Shown here: piece by piece, positions 34,951 to 43,545 of the stretch
How positions within the stretch are numbered: position 1 is the first letter of the stretch
How the letters are laid out: each line of letters starts with the position of its first letter
Notes under the pieces: model-generated
Told to the model about the DNA's origin: nothing
Databases searched by the model: none
What the model saw: the letters and a program-made list of their open reading frames with translations, nothing else
Translations under genes and position numbers: made by a program
Origin: Olsenella sp. KH3B4
GTDB taxonomy: Bacteria; Actinomycetota; Coriobacteriia; Coriobacteriales; Atopobiaceae
Direction: 5' to 3'
Assembly (NCBI GenBank): GCA_900111695.1
Contig: FOHD01000005.1
Span: forward strand, 62,001-126,000
DNA length: 64,000 nucleotides

Positions 34951-35443
34951 CTGTGCCATCCCCTCCCGCAGGGCACCCGGCAACCGGTCGACCTGCCTCT
35001 CGCGCGTGGTTGACAAAGATGGCCGAAAGGCGCCCGCAGATGCGGACGAGCTCGCGCGCGTCCTTCTCGCCCAGCTCGCGCAGGACGCCAGCCACGTGCC
35101 TGTCAATCTCGCCGACACGACGCCCAAACTCGGCCTCGCCGTCCCCGGTGAGACGCACGGTCACGCTGCGCCGGTCCTTGGGGCTTGCCTGGCGCTCCAC
35201 CAGACCGCGCCCTTCGAGCTGACTGACGGTCTTGGTGATGCGGGCTGTCGATACCCGGCATGCGCGCGCCAGAGCGGTTGGCGTCATGCCCTCGGGATGG
35301 TGGTGAAGCACGTGCAGGGCATTTATCTCGCCGTGCATCTCGATGTCCTTTGTGGGTGGGCGTCCGCCTGGCCGCAGGTCGTGCAGCGAGGCCATGAGCT
35401 GCCTCGCAAGCGCGACCCAGTCCGTCTCGTCTCCGTCTGCCAT
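34937..35443 (-). CDS. MarR-family transcriptional regulator
   Basis: A 168-residue winged-helix regulator. The DNA-binding core MTPTALARACRVSTARITKTVSQLEGRGLVER (recognition helix near residue 70) is followed by the beta-wing DRRSVTVRLTGDG and a long C-terminal dimerisation helix. The preceding helix is acidic and carries a family-typical NALHVLHHHPEG. It is the first gene of an operon with two ABC exporter subunits, so it probably represses that exporter and its own gene until a ligand binds. Three related motifs of the form GTTAAYGYCGTTAGC lie just upstream. Confidence 0.92.
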   Translation of the reverse strand: MADGDETDWVALARQLMASLHDLRPGGRPPTKDIEMHGEINALHVLHHHPEGMTPTALARACRVSTARITKTVSQLEGRGLVERQASPKDRRSVTVRLTGDGEAEFGRRVGEIDRHVAGVLRELGEKDARELVRICGRLSAIFVNHAREAGRPVAGCPAGGDGTDETR

Positions 35444-35466
35444 GCCACGCTCCTCTCGATATGGTA

Positions 35467-35575
35467 GTTAACCCCGTTAGCAGTTGGAGATGGTACCCGT
35501 GGGAGAGTGAGTCGCTAACGGCATTAACAAATTTTTGATAGCTTCACGGGGCCTTCACTTATTAATGTCGTTAGC
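35467..35575. promoter_or_regulatory. three MarR operator-like motifs
   Basis: GTTAACCCCGTTAGC (35467-35481, plus), GTTAATGCCGTTAGC (35514-35528, minus strand) and ATTAATGTCGTTAGC (35561-35575, plus) share RTTAAYGYCGTTAGC, with variable central bases. They lie upstream of the marR start at 35443, spaced 47 bases centre to centre. The third covers the MFS stop codon. The set suggests cooperative autorepression. Confidence 0.7.
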
Positions 35576-36860
35576 TATCTTTTGGAGACGGGGCAGCGTC
35601 GGCACCGCCAGCGGACTTGCCATCGCCGCGTCGCGCGAGCTGTAGAAAGACCAGTGCGAGCCCCGCAACGATGGCGGAGGCCGCAAGCAGCGTCCCCTGC
35701 ACGCCTAACACGCTTGCCACGAGCGGCGCCACGAGCAGCGGCAGGGTCCCCGCACTGTTGGTGCCCGCATTCATAACAGACGTCACGCGTCCCACATACG
35801 AGACATCGCAGCTGCGCTGCAGGATGGTGTCCTTCACGGGCCGCATGGCGCCAAAGCCCAGACCACACACGAGCTGCCCCACCACGGCAACAGCCACGTT
35901 CGCCGTGCCCACGTAGATCATGGAGCCCACACCGGTCACGAGGAGCAATGCAGAGAGGGTGCCCAGCGTCAGGCGCTTCGTCGAGACCCGCAGCACCAGC
36001 AGCGAACCCACCGTTGCGCCCACGCCGGCACAGGCGGAGAGCCACCCCATCCACTCACCGCCCACACGCAAGACGTCGCGGTAGAAGAGCGACTCCAGCG
36101 AGTCAAAGGCGCCATAGGCAAAGAAGCCCAGGAAGTAGAGAAGGAAGAGCGCGCGAAGGGTCCTGTGCGAGAAGGTCACGTGGAAGCCCTCCGCGAGCTG
36201 GTGCCAGAAGCCTCCGTGAGCGGCGGTTTTCTCGCCATTTGCGTGGTCTGCGCGATGCTCGCCCGCGGCTCCCGGAGCCTCCGGCGTTGCCCAGACAAGC
36301 GCCGCGGCGACGAGCGATGCTACGGGGATGGTGGCAAAGCAGGTCTGGTTGGTGGAGAGCGTTGTCACGGCACCGCCAATGAGCGGGCCCACGATGACCG
36401 CGGCGGAGACGGCGGTGCCGCAGAGGCTGTTCATGCGCTTGAGCTCGCGCGGACGGTCGGTGAGGTAGCGCGGGTAGGCGCTCACGGCGGTGCCGCAGAA
36501 GCCATCGGCCAGGCCCTCGAGTGCCGAGACAACGGCGAGCATGGGATAGCTTAGCGGCATGAGCAGGGCAAAGACGCCGATAAGCGCAAAGCCCACAAGT
36601 GAGGCCGCAAGCGTGAGGAGCGGCCCAACGCGGTCGGTGACCACGCCTGCAAGGGCGCCTCCCACCACGAGCGTGACGTTGACGAGCACGACAAGGGCCG
36701 AGACCGCAAGGGCGTCGGCGCCAAGCTGGTAGGTGGCACAACCGATGAGCCCAACGAAGTACGTGGCCGTAAAGCACACCACAAGCAGGAAGTTTGCAAG
36801 GACAAGACGGCGCGCAGGCGTAGAGAGGAGGTGCCGCAAGGAGCTCAGGAAGGAAGGCAT
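35571..36860 (-). CDS. MFS efflux transporter
   Basis: A 429-residue membrane protein of 12 predicted helices in two halves. The first half contains GALAGVVTDRVGPLL, the conserved cytoplasmic loop between helices 2 and 3. A hydrophilic central loop (about residues 195-215, EHRADHANGEK) separates the halves. The family exports drugs or metabolites. The start has GGAG at 8 bases spacing. A short leader frame with its own strong ribosome binding site precedes it. Its stop overlaps the third MarR-type motif, so expression may be linked to the adjacent exporter. Confidence 0.88.
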   Translation of the reverse strand: MPSFLSSLRHLLSTPARRLVLANFLLVVCFTATYFVGLIGCATYQLGADALAVSALVVLVNVTLVVGGALAGVVTDRVGPLLTLAASLVGFALIGVFALLMPLSYPMLAVVSALEGLADGFCGTAVSAYPRYLTDRPRELKRMNSLCGTAVSAAVIVGPLIGGAVTTLSTNQTCFATIPVASLVAAALVWATPEAPGAAGEHRADHANGEKTAAHGGFWHQLAEGFHVTFSHRTLRALFLLYFLGFFAYGAFDSLESLFYRDVLRVGGEWMGWLSACAGVGATVGSLLVLRVSTKRLTLGTLSALLLVTGVGSMIYVGTANVAVAVVGQLVCGLGFGAMRPVKDTILQRSCDVSYVGRVTSVMNAGTNSAGTLPLLVAPLVASVLGVQGTLLAASAIVAGLALVFLQLARRGDGKSAGGADAAPSPKDS

Positions 36861-36925
36861 GGTGTTCTCCGAGAGACATGGCGATGGGAAGGACGTTGCC
36901 CCGTCTTGGGGCGAGTGATGCGTCG

Positions 36926-36961
36926 CTACTTAGCGAGCAGCCCTCCAGCGATCCCAGCCAT
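36926..36961 (-). CDS. 11-codon leader peptide upstream of the MFS gene
   Basis: An ATG at 36961 follows GAGGAGG with a 6-base spacer and encodes MAGIAGGLLAK before a TAG. CGCTA-AG-TAGCG overlaps its last codons, and GCCCC-GTCTT-GGGGC follows. The main MFS start lies 66 bases further on. This layout (short peptide, hairpins, then an efflux gene) resembles translational attenuation of ribosome-drug resistance genes. Small size means chance remains possible. Confidence 0.5.
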   Translation of the reverse strand: MAGIAGGLLAK

Positions 36962-37040
36962 AAAATGCCTCCTCGGTTAGCCAATCCTTGTACGATGTTA
37001 CGCTCACGCGAGCCGCCCAGCAAGGGCGAGCCTTGGGGTA

Positions 37041-38324
37041 TTAGCCTTCCGCGTAGATGCCCACGAGTGCCTGGAGCACGTCGACCATGGTCTCGAGCTC
37101 GCACACCGGCACAAACTCGGTCACGCCGTGCGCGTTGTGATAGCAAGCCGAGAGGTTCGCGCACGGCAGGCCGCGGAACGAGAGCTGCGCGCCGTCGGTG
37201 CCGCCGCGCATGGGGACGGCGTGCATGGTCACGCCGCACGCCTCGTACGCGCGACGCGCAGACTCAATGAGGTGCGCGTTCTCCGGGCGCGTGATGACCT
37301 CGGCCATGTTGCGGTACTGGTCGCGAATGTCGATGGAGAGGACGGGCTGGCCATCCTGCGCGGAGGGGCGAAGGGCGTACTCGGCGTTCACCTGGGACAC
37401 AGCGGAGCGCAGCAGAGCCTTTCTCGCCTCGAAGCGGGTGTGGTCGTGGTCGCGAATGATGTAGTCCGCACGGGCGTCCTCGCAGTCGCCCTCAATGCGC
37501 TCCAGGTAGAAGAAGCCCTCGCGCTCCTGCGTAAACTCCGGGCGGTCCTGGGGCGGAATGAGCTGGTGCATGCGGAGAAGCGCCTCGGAGGCGTTGACCA
37601 TCACATCCTTGGCGGTGCCCGTGTGGACCGAGCACCCGTTGGCGCGGATGGTTGCTTCCACGGCGTTGAACGTCTCGTAGCAGAACTCGCCCAGGGGGCC
37701 GGCATCGATGGTGTAGCCGTAGGCGGCACCCAGCGCGTCAAGATCAAGCAGGGCGGCGCCGTGGCCGATCTCCTCGTCGGGGACAAACGCCAGCGCGAGT
37801 GCGGGGTGTGGGAGCTCGGGGTTCTCGCGCAAGCGGGCGAGAAGCGAGACGACCATAGCAACGGCGGCCTTGTCGTCTCCGCCGAGAAGCGACGTGCCGT
37901 CCGTAGTCACGAGGGTCTCGCCGACAAGGTCTTTGAGCTCCGGGTTTGCCGCGGGGTCGAGGGCAACTTCGGCGCCGTCGCGGCCACGGCCGAGGACCAG
38001 GCGGCCACCCTCGTAGAGCTTGACCTGCGGGTGCACCGGACTACCGTAGGTCTGCCAGGCGGTGTCGAGGTGGCAGCAGAACGCGAGCGTGGGGTTCTTC
38101 TCGGCGCCGGCGCTTGCCGGCCAGTGGGCCGTGACGTAGGCATGCTCGTCGAGCTTGACGTCTTGGGCACCAAGGGCGCGCAGGTCAGACGCGACGACGC
38201 GCGCCATGTCGAGCTGGGCGGGGGTCGAGGGAACCGTGGTCGCGGTGCGTGGATCCGACTGCGAGGGAACCTTGCAGTAGCGGACGAACCTCTCGAGCAC
38301 GTCACTTGTCGGCTTGCATCCCAT
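37041..38324 (-). CDS. pepT: peptidase T (tripeptidase)
   Basis: A 427-residue cytosolic zinc aminopeptidase of the M20 family that releases the N-terminal residue of tripeptides. Metal ligands are visible: HLDTA (about 85), GGDDKAA (about 145) with the bridging Asp, DEEIG (about 180) as the catalytic glutamate region, and a C-terminal YHNAHG. RGGTDGAQLSFRGLPC is also characteristic. The ATG at 38324 gives MGCKPTSD behind GAGAGG; an ATG nine codons upstream has poorer spacing. It is a single gene, ending about 80 bases before the leader of the MFS gene. Confidence 0.93.
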   Translation of the reverse strand: MGCKPTSDVLERFVRYCKVPSQSDPRTATTVPSTPAQLDMARVVASDLRALGAQDVKLDEHAYVTAHWPASAGAEKNPTLAFCCHLDTAWQTYGSPVHPQVKLYEGGRLVLGRGRDGAEVALDPAANPELKDLVGETLVTTDGTSLLGGDDKAAVAMVVSLLARLRENPELPHPALALAFVPDEEIGHGAALLDLDALGAAYGYTIDAGPLGEFCYETFNAVEATIRANGCSVHTGTAKDVMVNASEALLRMHQLIPPQDRPEFTQEREGFFYLERIEGDCEDARADYIIRDHDHTRFEARKALLRSAVSQVNAEYALRPSAQDGQPVLSIDIRDQYRNMAEVITRPENAHLIESARRAYEACGVTMHAVPMRGGTDGAQLSFRGLPCANLSACYHNAHGVTEFVPVCELETMVDVLQALVGIYAEG

Positions 38325-38517
38325 GTGATGGCACCTCTCCCCTCGTGGCATTCGGTGGTGGGGTGACAGCTGCGGTGCGCGGCTAGTCCCCGGGTGACTA
38401 CCCTACCGCAACGCACGTGGCGTGTCGGGCGGCGACGCGAGGCGAGAAGGACGTCGCGGCCGGTGCTGCGGTCGGCGCCGGAGGCAGGAGGCGCTCCGGC
38501 GACGTGAGGGAACGCCG

Positions 38518-38710
38518 TTGTGGCGTCGTTTTGGCACCACAAGGCGTGTTTCAGCAGTTAGTGCGTACGTAACCCTCGCTGTGGCGTCTTTCTGGCACCA
38601 CAGGGCCAGTTCCAGCAGCAACTGCGTACGCAGCTCTCGCTGTGGCGTCTTTCTGGCACCACAGGGCCAGTTCCAGCAGCGACCCCATACGAAACACCCG
38701 CTGTGGGGTC
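38518..38710 (+). repeat. 61-bp palindromic tandem repeat, site 5 (three exact-length units)
   Basis: Units at 38518-38578, 38579-38639 and 38640-38700, plus a start of a fourth. Each is 61 bases. Units two and three are nearly identical over their first 41 bases. Each holds GTGGCGTC-TTTCT-GGCACCAC (mismatched hairpin), a TTCCAGCAGC segment and, at the joint, CGTACG (ATACG in the third). It lies between pepT and the suf operon. Confidence 0.88.
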
Positions 38711-38790
38711 ACCCCGCCCCCGCTTCTCGCCCAAAATGCCCCCTTCGCCGTAGGAATTTGTGAAACCACCGAGAAACCCCGGTCTCACCC

Positions 38791-38860
38791 TTGCCTTCTA
38801 TTTCCTACAAACTAGTATGAATTAGGTCGCAAAGGGTACCCTGCGGTTAGGTCGCGAGGG
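38791..38860 (+). promoter_or_regulatory. suf promoter region with direct repeats
   Basis: TTGCCT (38791-38796) and TAGTAT (38813-38818) with a 16-base spacer form a plausible promoter. Downstream, TTAGGTCGCAAAGGG (from 38822) and TTAGGTCGCGAGGG (from 38847) are direct repeats 25 bases apart. This is a plausible site for the Rrf2 regulator at the operon end. Confidence 0.5.
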
Positions 38861-38981
38861 TTGCCCCGCGACTCGCAACACGCGACCCGCAACGCGCGCG
38901 CCGGACCACCGGCCACGCGGGGAGAGGAATCCGCGCCGGCCGGCTCTCCGCCCGCCAGCGCATTCGAGCTAGGAGAAAAGA

Positions 38982-39752
38982 ATGGCAGACACGCTTCTCG
39001 ACGTGAGCGGCATCTCCGCAGGTACGAAGGACAAGCCCATCCTCCACGACGTCAACCTCAAGGTTGGCGCAGGCGAGACCCACGTCCTCATGGGCCCCAA
39101 CGGCGCCGGCAAGTCGACGCTCGGTCACGTCATCATGGGCGACCCCACCTACAAGGTAACCTCGGGCACCATCACCTTCGACGGCCAGGACATCACCGAG
39201 CTCTCGCCCGACAAGCGCTCGCTTGCCGGCATCTTCCTGTCCTACCAGGCCCCCGTCGAGGTCCCCGGTGTGCCCCTCTACAGCTTCCTTCGCTCCATCT
39301 CCCAGATGCGCCCCGAGCTCAAGTGCACCGCGCGCGAGTTCCGTCGCCGCGTGGGCGCCATCGCCGACGAGCTCAACCTCGACCAGAGCTTCCTCATGCG
39401 CGAGCTCAACGTGGGCTTCTCGGGCGGCGAGAAGAAGAAGATCGAGATGCTCCAGCTGCTGCTTCTCCAGCCCAAGCTCGCAATTCTCGACGAGACGGAC
39501 TCCGGCCTCGACGTCGACGCCCTGGCCACCGTCTCGCACGGCATCCAGCGCTACCGCGAGACCGTGGGCGGCGCGCTCATCATGATCACGCACAACACGC
39601 GCATCCTCGAGCGCCTCACCGTCGACCGCACGCACGTGATGGTCAAGGGCCACCTGGTGGCCGAGGGCCCCGCAAGCCTCATCGACGACATCGACAAGAA
39701 CGGCTTCGAGCGCTTCGAGACCAAGGCCGCGAGCGAGGGTGATGCAAGGTGA
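38982..39752 (+). CDS. sufC: Fe-S assembly ATPase SufC
   Basis: SufC (256 residues) is the ABC-type ATPase of the SufBC(2)D scaffold. Walker A GPNGAGKST near residue 38, LSYQAPVEVPGV typical of SufC, signature VGFSGGEKKK near 145, and Walker B LAILDETDSGLD are present. The ATG follows AGGAGAAAAGA. It is the first gene of sufC-B-D-S-U-rrf2 and overlaps sufB by 4 bases. Confidence 0.96.
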   Translation: MADTLLDVSGISAGTKDKPILHDVNLKVGAGETHVLMGPNGAGKSTLGHVIMGDPTYKVTSGTITFDGQDITELSPDKRSLAGIFLSYQAPVEVPGVPLYSFLRSISQMRPELKCTAREFRRRVGAIADELNLDQSFLMRELNVGFSGGEKKKIEMLQLLLLQPKLAILDETDSGLDVDALATVSHGIQRYRETVGGALIMITHNTRILERLTVDRTHVMVKGHLVAEGPASLIDDIDKNGFERFETKAASEGDAR

Positions 39753-41164
39753 CAAAGGAGAGGACGCAGGTCGCAGACGTCGACCGCTCCCTCTACGACT
39801 TCACCAAGTCCGAGGAGGGATACGAGCGCTACGCCGACGGACTCACGCCGGACATCGTACGCGCAATCTCGGCCAAGAAGGATGAGCCCCAGTGGATGCT
39901 CGACCTGCGCCTGAAGGCGCTCGACGAGTACCACCGCCGCCCCATGGCCACCAACTGGGGCCCCTCGATCGCAGGCCTTGACCTCGACCACATCTCCACG
40001 TACGTCTCGCCCAAGACCAAGCAGGCCTCGAGCTGGGACGACGTGCCGGCAGACATCAAGGACACCTTCGAGCGCCTGGGCATCCCCGAGGCAGAGCGCG
40101 AGTCGCTCGCCGGCGTGGGCGCCCAGTACGACTCCGAGATCGTCTACCACAACATGCGCGAGGAGGTCGCCAAGCAGGGTGTGGTCTACACCACGATCGA
40201 GGACGCGCTGCACGACCCCACCTGGGAGCCCGTGGTGCACGAGTACTTTGGCACCCTCATCCCCATGACCGACCACAAGTTTGCGGCGCTCCACTACGCC
40301 GTGTGGTCGGGCGGCTCCTTCGTGTACGTGCCCGCGGGCGTCTCGCTTGACTATCCGCTGCAGAGCTACTTCCGCCTCAACGCCCAGGGAGCAGGCCAGT
40401 TCGAGCACACGCTCATCATCGTGGAGCCCGGCGCCAACCTGCACTTCATCGAGGGCTGCTCGGCACCTAAGTACTACGAGGCAAACCTCCACGCCGGCGC
40501 CGTGGAGCTCTTCGTGAAGGACGGCGCACGCCTGCGCTACTCCACGATCGAGAACTGGTCCAAGAACATGTACAACCTCAACACCAAGCGCGCGACCGTG
40601 GGCGCTGACGCCAAGATGGAGTGGGTCTCGGGCAGCTTTGGCAGCCATGTCTCCTACCTCTACCCCACCACGATCCTCGCCGGCGACCGCTCGAGCTGCG
40701 AGTTCACGGGCATCACCTTCTCCGGCGCCACGCAGGACCTCGACACCGGGTGCAAGGTCATTCTCAACGGCCGCGACACCACCGCCTCGGTGAGCACCAA
40801 GTCCATCTCCAAGGACGGCGGCATCAACACCTTCAGGAGCTCGGTCGTCGTGGGCCGTCACGCGGACAACGCGCGCTGCACCGTGAGCTGCCAGTCGCTC
40901 ATGCTCGACAACATCAGCCGCTCCGACACCATCCCCGCGATGGACGTGCGCAACCCCACCGCGTCGGTTGGCCACGAGGCCACCATCGGGCGCATCTCGG
41001 ACGACACGATCCTCTACCTCATGAGCCGCGGCTGCTCCGAGCAGGAGGCCCGCACGCTTGTGGTGAACGGCTTCGCCAACCCGGTCTCGAAGGACCTCCC
41101 CATGGAGTACGCCGTCGAGATGAACAACCTCATCAAGCTCGAGATGGAAGGGGCGATCGGCTAA
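39749..41164 (+). CDS. sufB: Fe-S cluster scaffold SufB
   Basis: SufB (471 residues) is the main scaffold component on which new Fe-S clusters are built. Its C-terminal half shows the beta-helix and conserved sequence of the family (HYAVWSGGSFVYVPAGV, FEHTLIIVEPGANLHFIEGCSAP, SRGCSEQEARTLVVNGF). The start is GTG, overlapping the sufC stop. Cys residues in EGCSAP and in RGCSEQE are candidate assembly ligands. It is second in the operon. Confidence 0.96.
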   Translation: MTKERTQVADVDRSLYDFTKSEEGYERYADGLTPDIVRAISAKKDEPQWMLDLRLKALDEYHRRPMATNWGPSIAGLDLDHISTYVSPKTKQASSWDDVPADIKDTFERLGIPEAERESLAGVGAQYDSEIVYHNMREEVAKQGVVYTTIEDALHDPTWEPVVHEYFGTLIPMTDHKFAALHYAVWSGGSFVYVPAGVSLDYPLQSYFRLNAQGAGQFEHTLIIVEPGANLHFIEGCSAPKYYEANLHAGAVELFVKDGARLRYSTIENWSKNMYNLNTKRATVGADAKMEWVSGSFGSHVSYLYPTTILAGDRSSCEFTGITFSGATQDLDTGCKVILNGRDTTASVSTKSISKDGGINTFRSSVVVGRHADNARCTVSCQSLMLDNISRSDTIPAMDVRNPTASVGHEATIGRISDDTILYLMSRGCSEQEARTLVVNGFANPVSKDLPMEYAVEMNNLIKLEMEGAIG

Positions 41165-42264
41165 TGGCAGACGAGAACGCCACCGTCGTGCTCGACCGCG
41201 TGAACGAGCCCCCCGCGCAGACCTGGAACCGCCTGCGCGCCAATGACATCACGCTCACGGTGCCCAAGATCTCACGCAAGGGCGACGTGTACTTTGCGCT
41301 TCCCCAGCTCTTCTCGCACATCGAGTGCGGCATGGGCGAGAAGGTCACCAGCTGGGTGACCTCTCAGGCCGCCGACGCCCGCTACGTGGAGGTCCCCGCG
41401 CACACTGTGCGCGAGGAGCCCATCGTGGTGGCCGTCGACACCGACAAGGGCGAGGTCGCGGACACCGGCGTCATGGTGCGTGCGGGCGCCACGGTCTCCA
41501 TCGTGGTCGCCGCGGGCGGCACCAACGCAGCCGCAACCACCTCCGCCTCGCTCCTGCGCGTGATCGCCGAGGAGGGCGCAACCGTCACGATCACCGAGGT
41601 CGTTGGCATCGGCTCTTCTCAGCAGCACCTCGAAAGCGTGGGCGTGGACGCAGACGACGACGCCCGCGTGGAGGTTCGCCAGTACGCGCTTGGCGGCGGT
41701 ACCGTGGCCTTTGGCACGGCGGTCTCCCTCTCCGGCGACCGCGCCCGCGCCAACGTGGGGCTGCGCTACTTCGCCGATGGCAAGGACCACCTGGACGTGA
41801 ACCATGTGGTGCGCCAGCGCGGCAAGAACACCATCGCACACGTGCGCGAGAACGGCATCCTTGATGACGCGGCCGAGAAGGCCCTGCGCGCCACCATTGA
41901 CCTGGTCCACGGCGCCCGCGGCTCCAAGGGCGACGAGGCGGAGAGCGTGCTGGTCTTTGGCGACGACGTGGTCAACAAGACCGTCCCCGTAATCCTCTGT
42001 GACGAGGACGACGTCCAGGGCAACCACGGTGCCACCATCGGCACCGTTGGCCCCGAGCAGATGGACTACCTCGCCGACCGCGGCCTCTCCCGCAAGGACG
42101 CAGAGGCGCTCTTCGTGCGCGCCCTCTTCGAGGACGCCATCATCAACGCACCCGAGGCACACGCGCATGACGTTGCCGTGCGCCAGGCCGAGCGCGTGCT
42201 GGGCGCCGAGGTGGCGCACGACTTCGACGCGAGCGTGCAGCTCGCGGAGGACGAGGAGGCATAA
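41164..42264 (+). CDS. sufD: Fe-S assembly protein SufD
   Basis: SufD (366 residues) pairs with SufB in the scaffold complex. The C-terminal region matches the SufB/SufD fold (DHLDVNHVVRQRG, then EQMDYLADRGLSRKDAEALFVRALFEDAI). The ATG at 41164 shares its A with the sufB stop (TAATG), which fixes the start even though an open frame extends upstream through sufB. The first third is little conserved, as usual for SufD. Confidence 0.92.
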   Translation: MADENATVVLDRVNEPPAQTWNRLRANDITLTVPKISRKGDVYFALPQLFSHIECGMGEKVTSWVTSQAADARYVEVPAHTVREEPIVVAVDTDKGEVADTGVMVRAGATVSIVVAAGGTNAAATTSASLLRVIAEEGATVTITEVVGIGSSQQHLESVGVDADDDARVEVRQYALGGGTVAFGTAVSLSGDRARANVGLRYFADGKDHLDVNHVVRQRGKNTIAHVRENGILDDAAEKALRATIDLVHGARGSKGDEAESVLVFGDDVVNKTVPVILCDEDDVQGNHGATIGTVGPEQMDYLADRGLSRKDAEALFVRALFEDAIINAPEAHAHDVAVRQAERVLGAEVAHDFDASVQLAEDEEA

Positions 42265-42273
42265 GGCAAGCCC

Positions 42274-43545
42274 ATGCTGACACAAGACGAGCTTTCAACC
42301 ATCGAGCAGAACCCCTACAAGGGCGACTACCCGCTTCTCTCGGCTAATCCTGACCTCGCGTTTCTCGACAGCGCCGCCACCGCACAGCGTCCGGCCGTTG
42401 TCCTTGACGCGCAGCGCCACTTCTACGAGACCATGAACGCCAACCCGCTGCGCGGCCTCTACCGTCTCTCCGTCGAGGCAACCGAGGCCATCGCGCAGAC
42501 GCGCGACAAGATTGCGGCCTTCCTGGGCGCCGTGGACGAGGCGGGCAAGCCCTGCGGCAGCCAGGTTGTCTTTACGAGAAACGCCAGCGAGTCCCTCAAC
42601 CTTGTGGCTCGCACGCTGGGCCGCTCTGTGCTCAAGCCCGGCGACGACGTGGTCATCTCCATCATGGAGCACCACTCGAACCTCATCCCGTGGCAGCAGA
42701 TCTGCCGCGAGACCGGCGCCAACCTGGTCTACCTGCGCATGGACGAGAACTACCGCATCACGCCCGAGGAGGTCGCCGCAAAGGTGGGCCCGCGCGCCAA
42801 GATCGTCTCGGTGACGCAGGTCTCCAACGTCCTGGGCGTGGAGAATGACATCCCCATGATTGCCAGGCGGGCGCACGAGATGGGCGCCTACATGGTGGTC
42901 GACGGCGCGCAGTCCGTACCGCATGTCCGCGTGAACGTGCGCGAGCTTGGCTGCGACCTTCTCGCCTTCTCGGCGCACAAGATGGGCGGCCCCATGGGGA
43001 TTGGCGTCCTTTGGGGCAAGCCCGAGGTGCTCGACGCCATGCCGCCCTTCCTTACCGGCGGCGAGATGATCGACTCCGTGACCGAGACCGACGCAGTCTG
43101 GGCGCCAGTACCGCAGAAGTTCGAAGCTGGCACGCAGGACGCCGCTGGCGCGTATGCCTTTGGCGCCTGCCTGGACTACCTAGACGAGAAGGGCTTCGAC
43201 GCGCTTGAGGTTCGCGAGCGCCTGCTCGCACGCTACCTCACGGACTCGCTGGCTGCCCTCCCCTACGTGGACGTTATTGGTCCCACTGAGGGCGAGCGCC
43301 ACGTGGGGTCGGTTGCCTTCAACGTGCGCGGCATTCACCCGCACGACGTGGCGTCGATTCTCGACATGAACAACGTGTGCATCCGCGCCGGCCACCACTG
43401 CGCGCAGCCGCTTCTCGCCTACCTGGGCGTGGAGAACGGCGCCACCTGCCGCGCGAGCATTGCCTTCTACAACGACAAGTCCGACATCGACGCCCTTGTC
43501 GACGGTCTCGCGAAGGTCTGGGAGGTCTTCCATGGACGTGACTAG
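42274..43545 (+). CDS. sufS: cysteine desulfurase SufS
   Basis: A 423-residue PLP enzyme that removes sulfur from cysteine as a persulfide for Fe-S assembly. PLP lysine is in AFSAHKMGGP (about residue 235) and the active-site cysteine in RAGHHCAQPLL (about 375). EHHSNLIPWQ and DGAQSVPH are also characteristic of group II desulfurases. It overlaps sufU by 14 bases, consistent with tight coupling to that sulfur acceptor. Confidence 0.96.
   Translation: MLTQDELSTIEQNPYKGDYPLLSANPDLAFLDSAATAQRPAVVLDAQRHFYETMNANPLRGLYRLSVEATEAIAQTRDKIAAFLGAVDEAGKPCGSQVVFTRNASESLNLVARTLGRSVLKPGDDVVISIMEHHSNLIPWQQICRETGANLVYLRMDENYRITPEEVAAKVGPRAKIVSVTQVSNVLGVENDIPMIARRAHEMGAYMVVDGAQSVPHVRVNVRELGCDLLAFSAHKMGGPMGIGVLWGKPEVLDAMPPFLTGGEMIDSVTETDAVWAPVPQKFEAGTQDAAGAYAFGACLDYLDEKGFDALEVRERLLARYLTDSLAALPYVDVIGPTEGERHVGSVAFNVRGIHPHDVASILDMNNVCIRAGHHCAQPLLAYLGVENGATCRASIAFYNDKSDIDALVDGLAKVWEVFHGRD

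Noticed and set aside
38518..38710. CRISPR array
   Set aside because: Period of 61 bases, but the whole unit is repeated with no unique spacers, and there are no cas genes.
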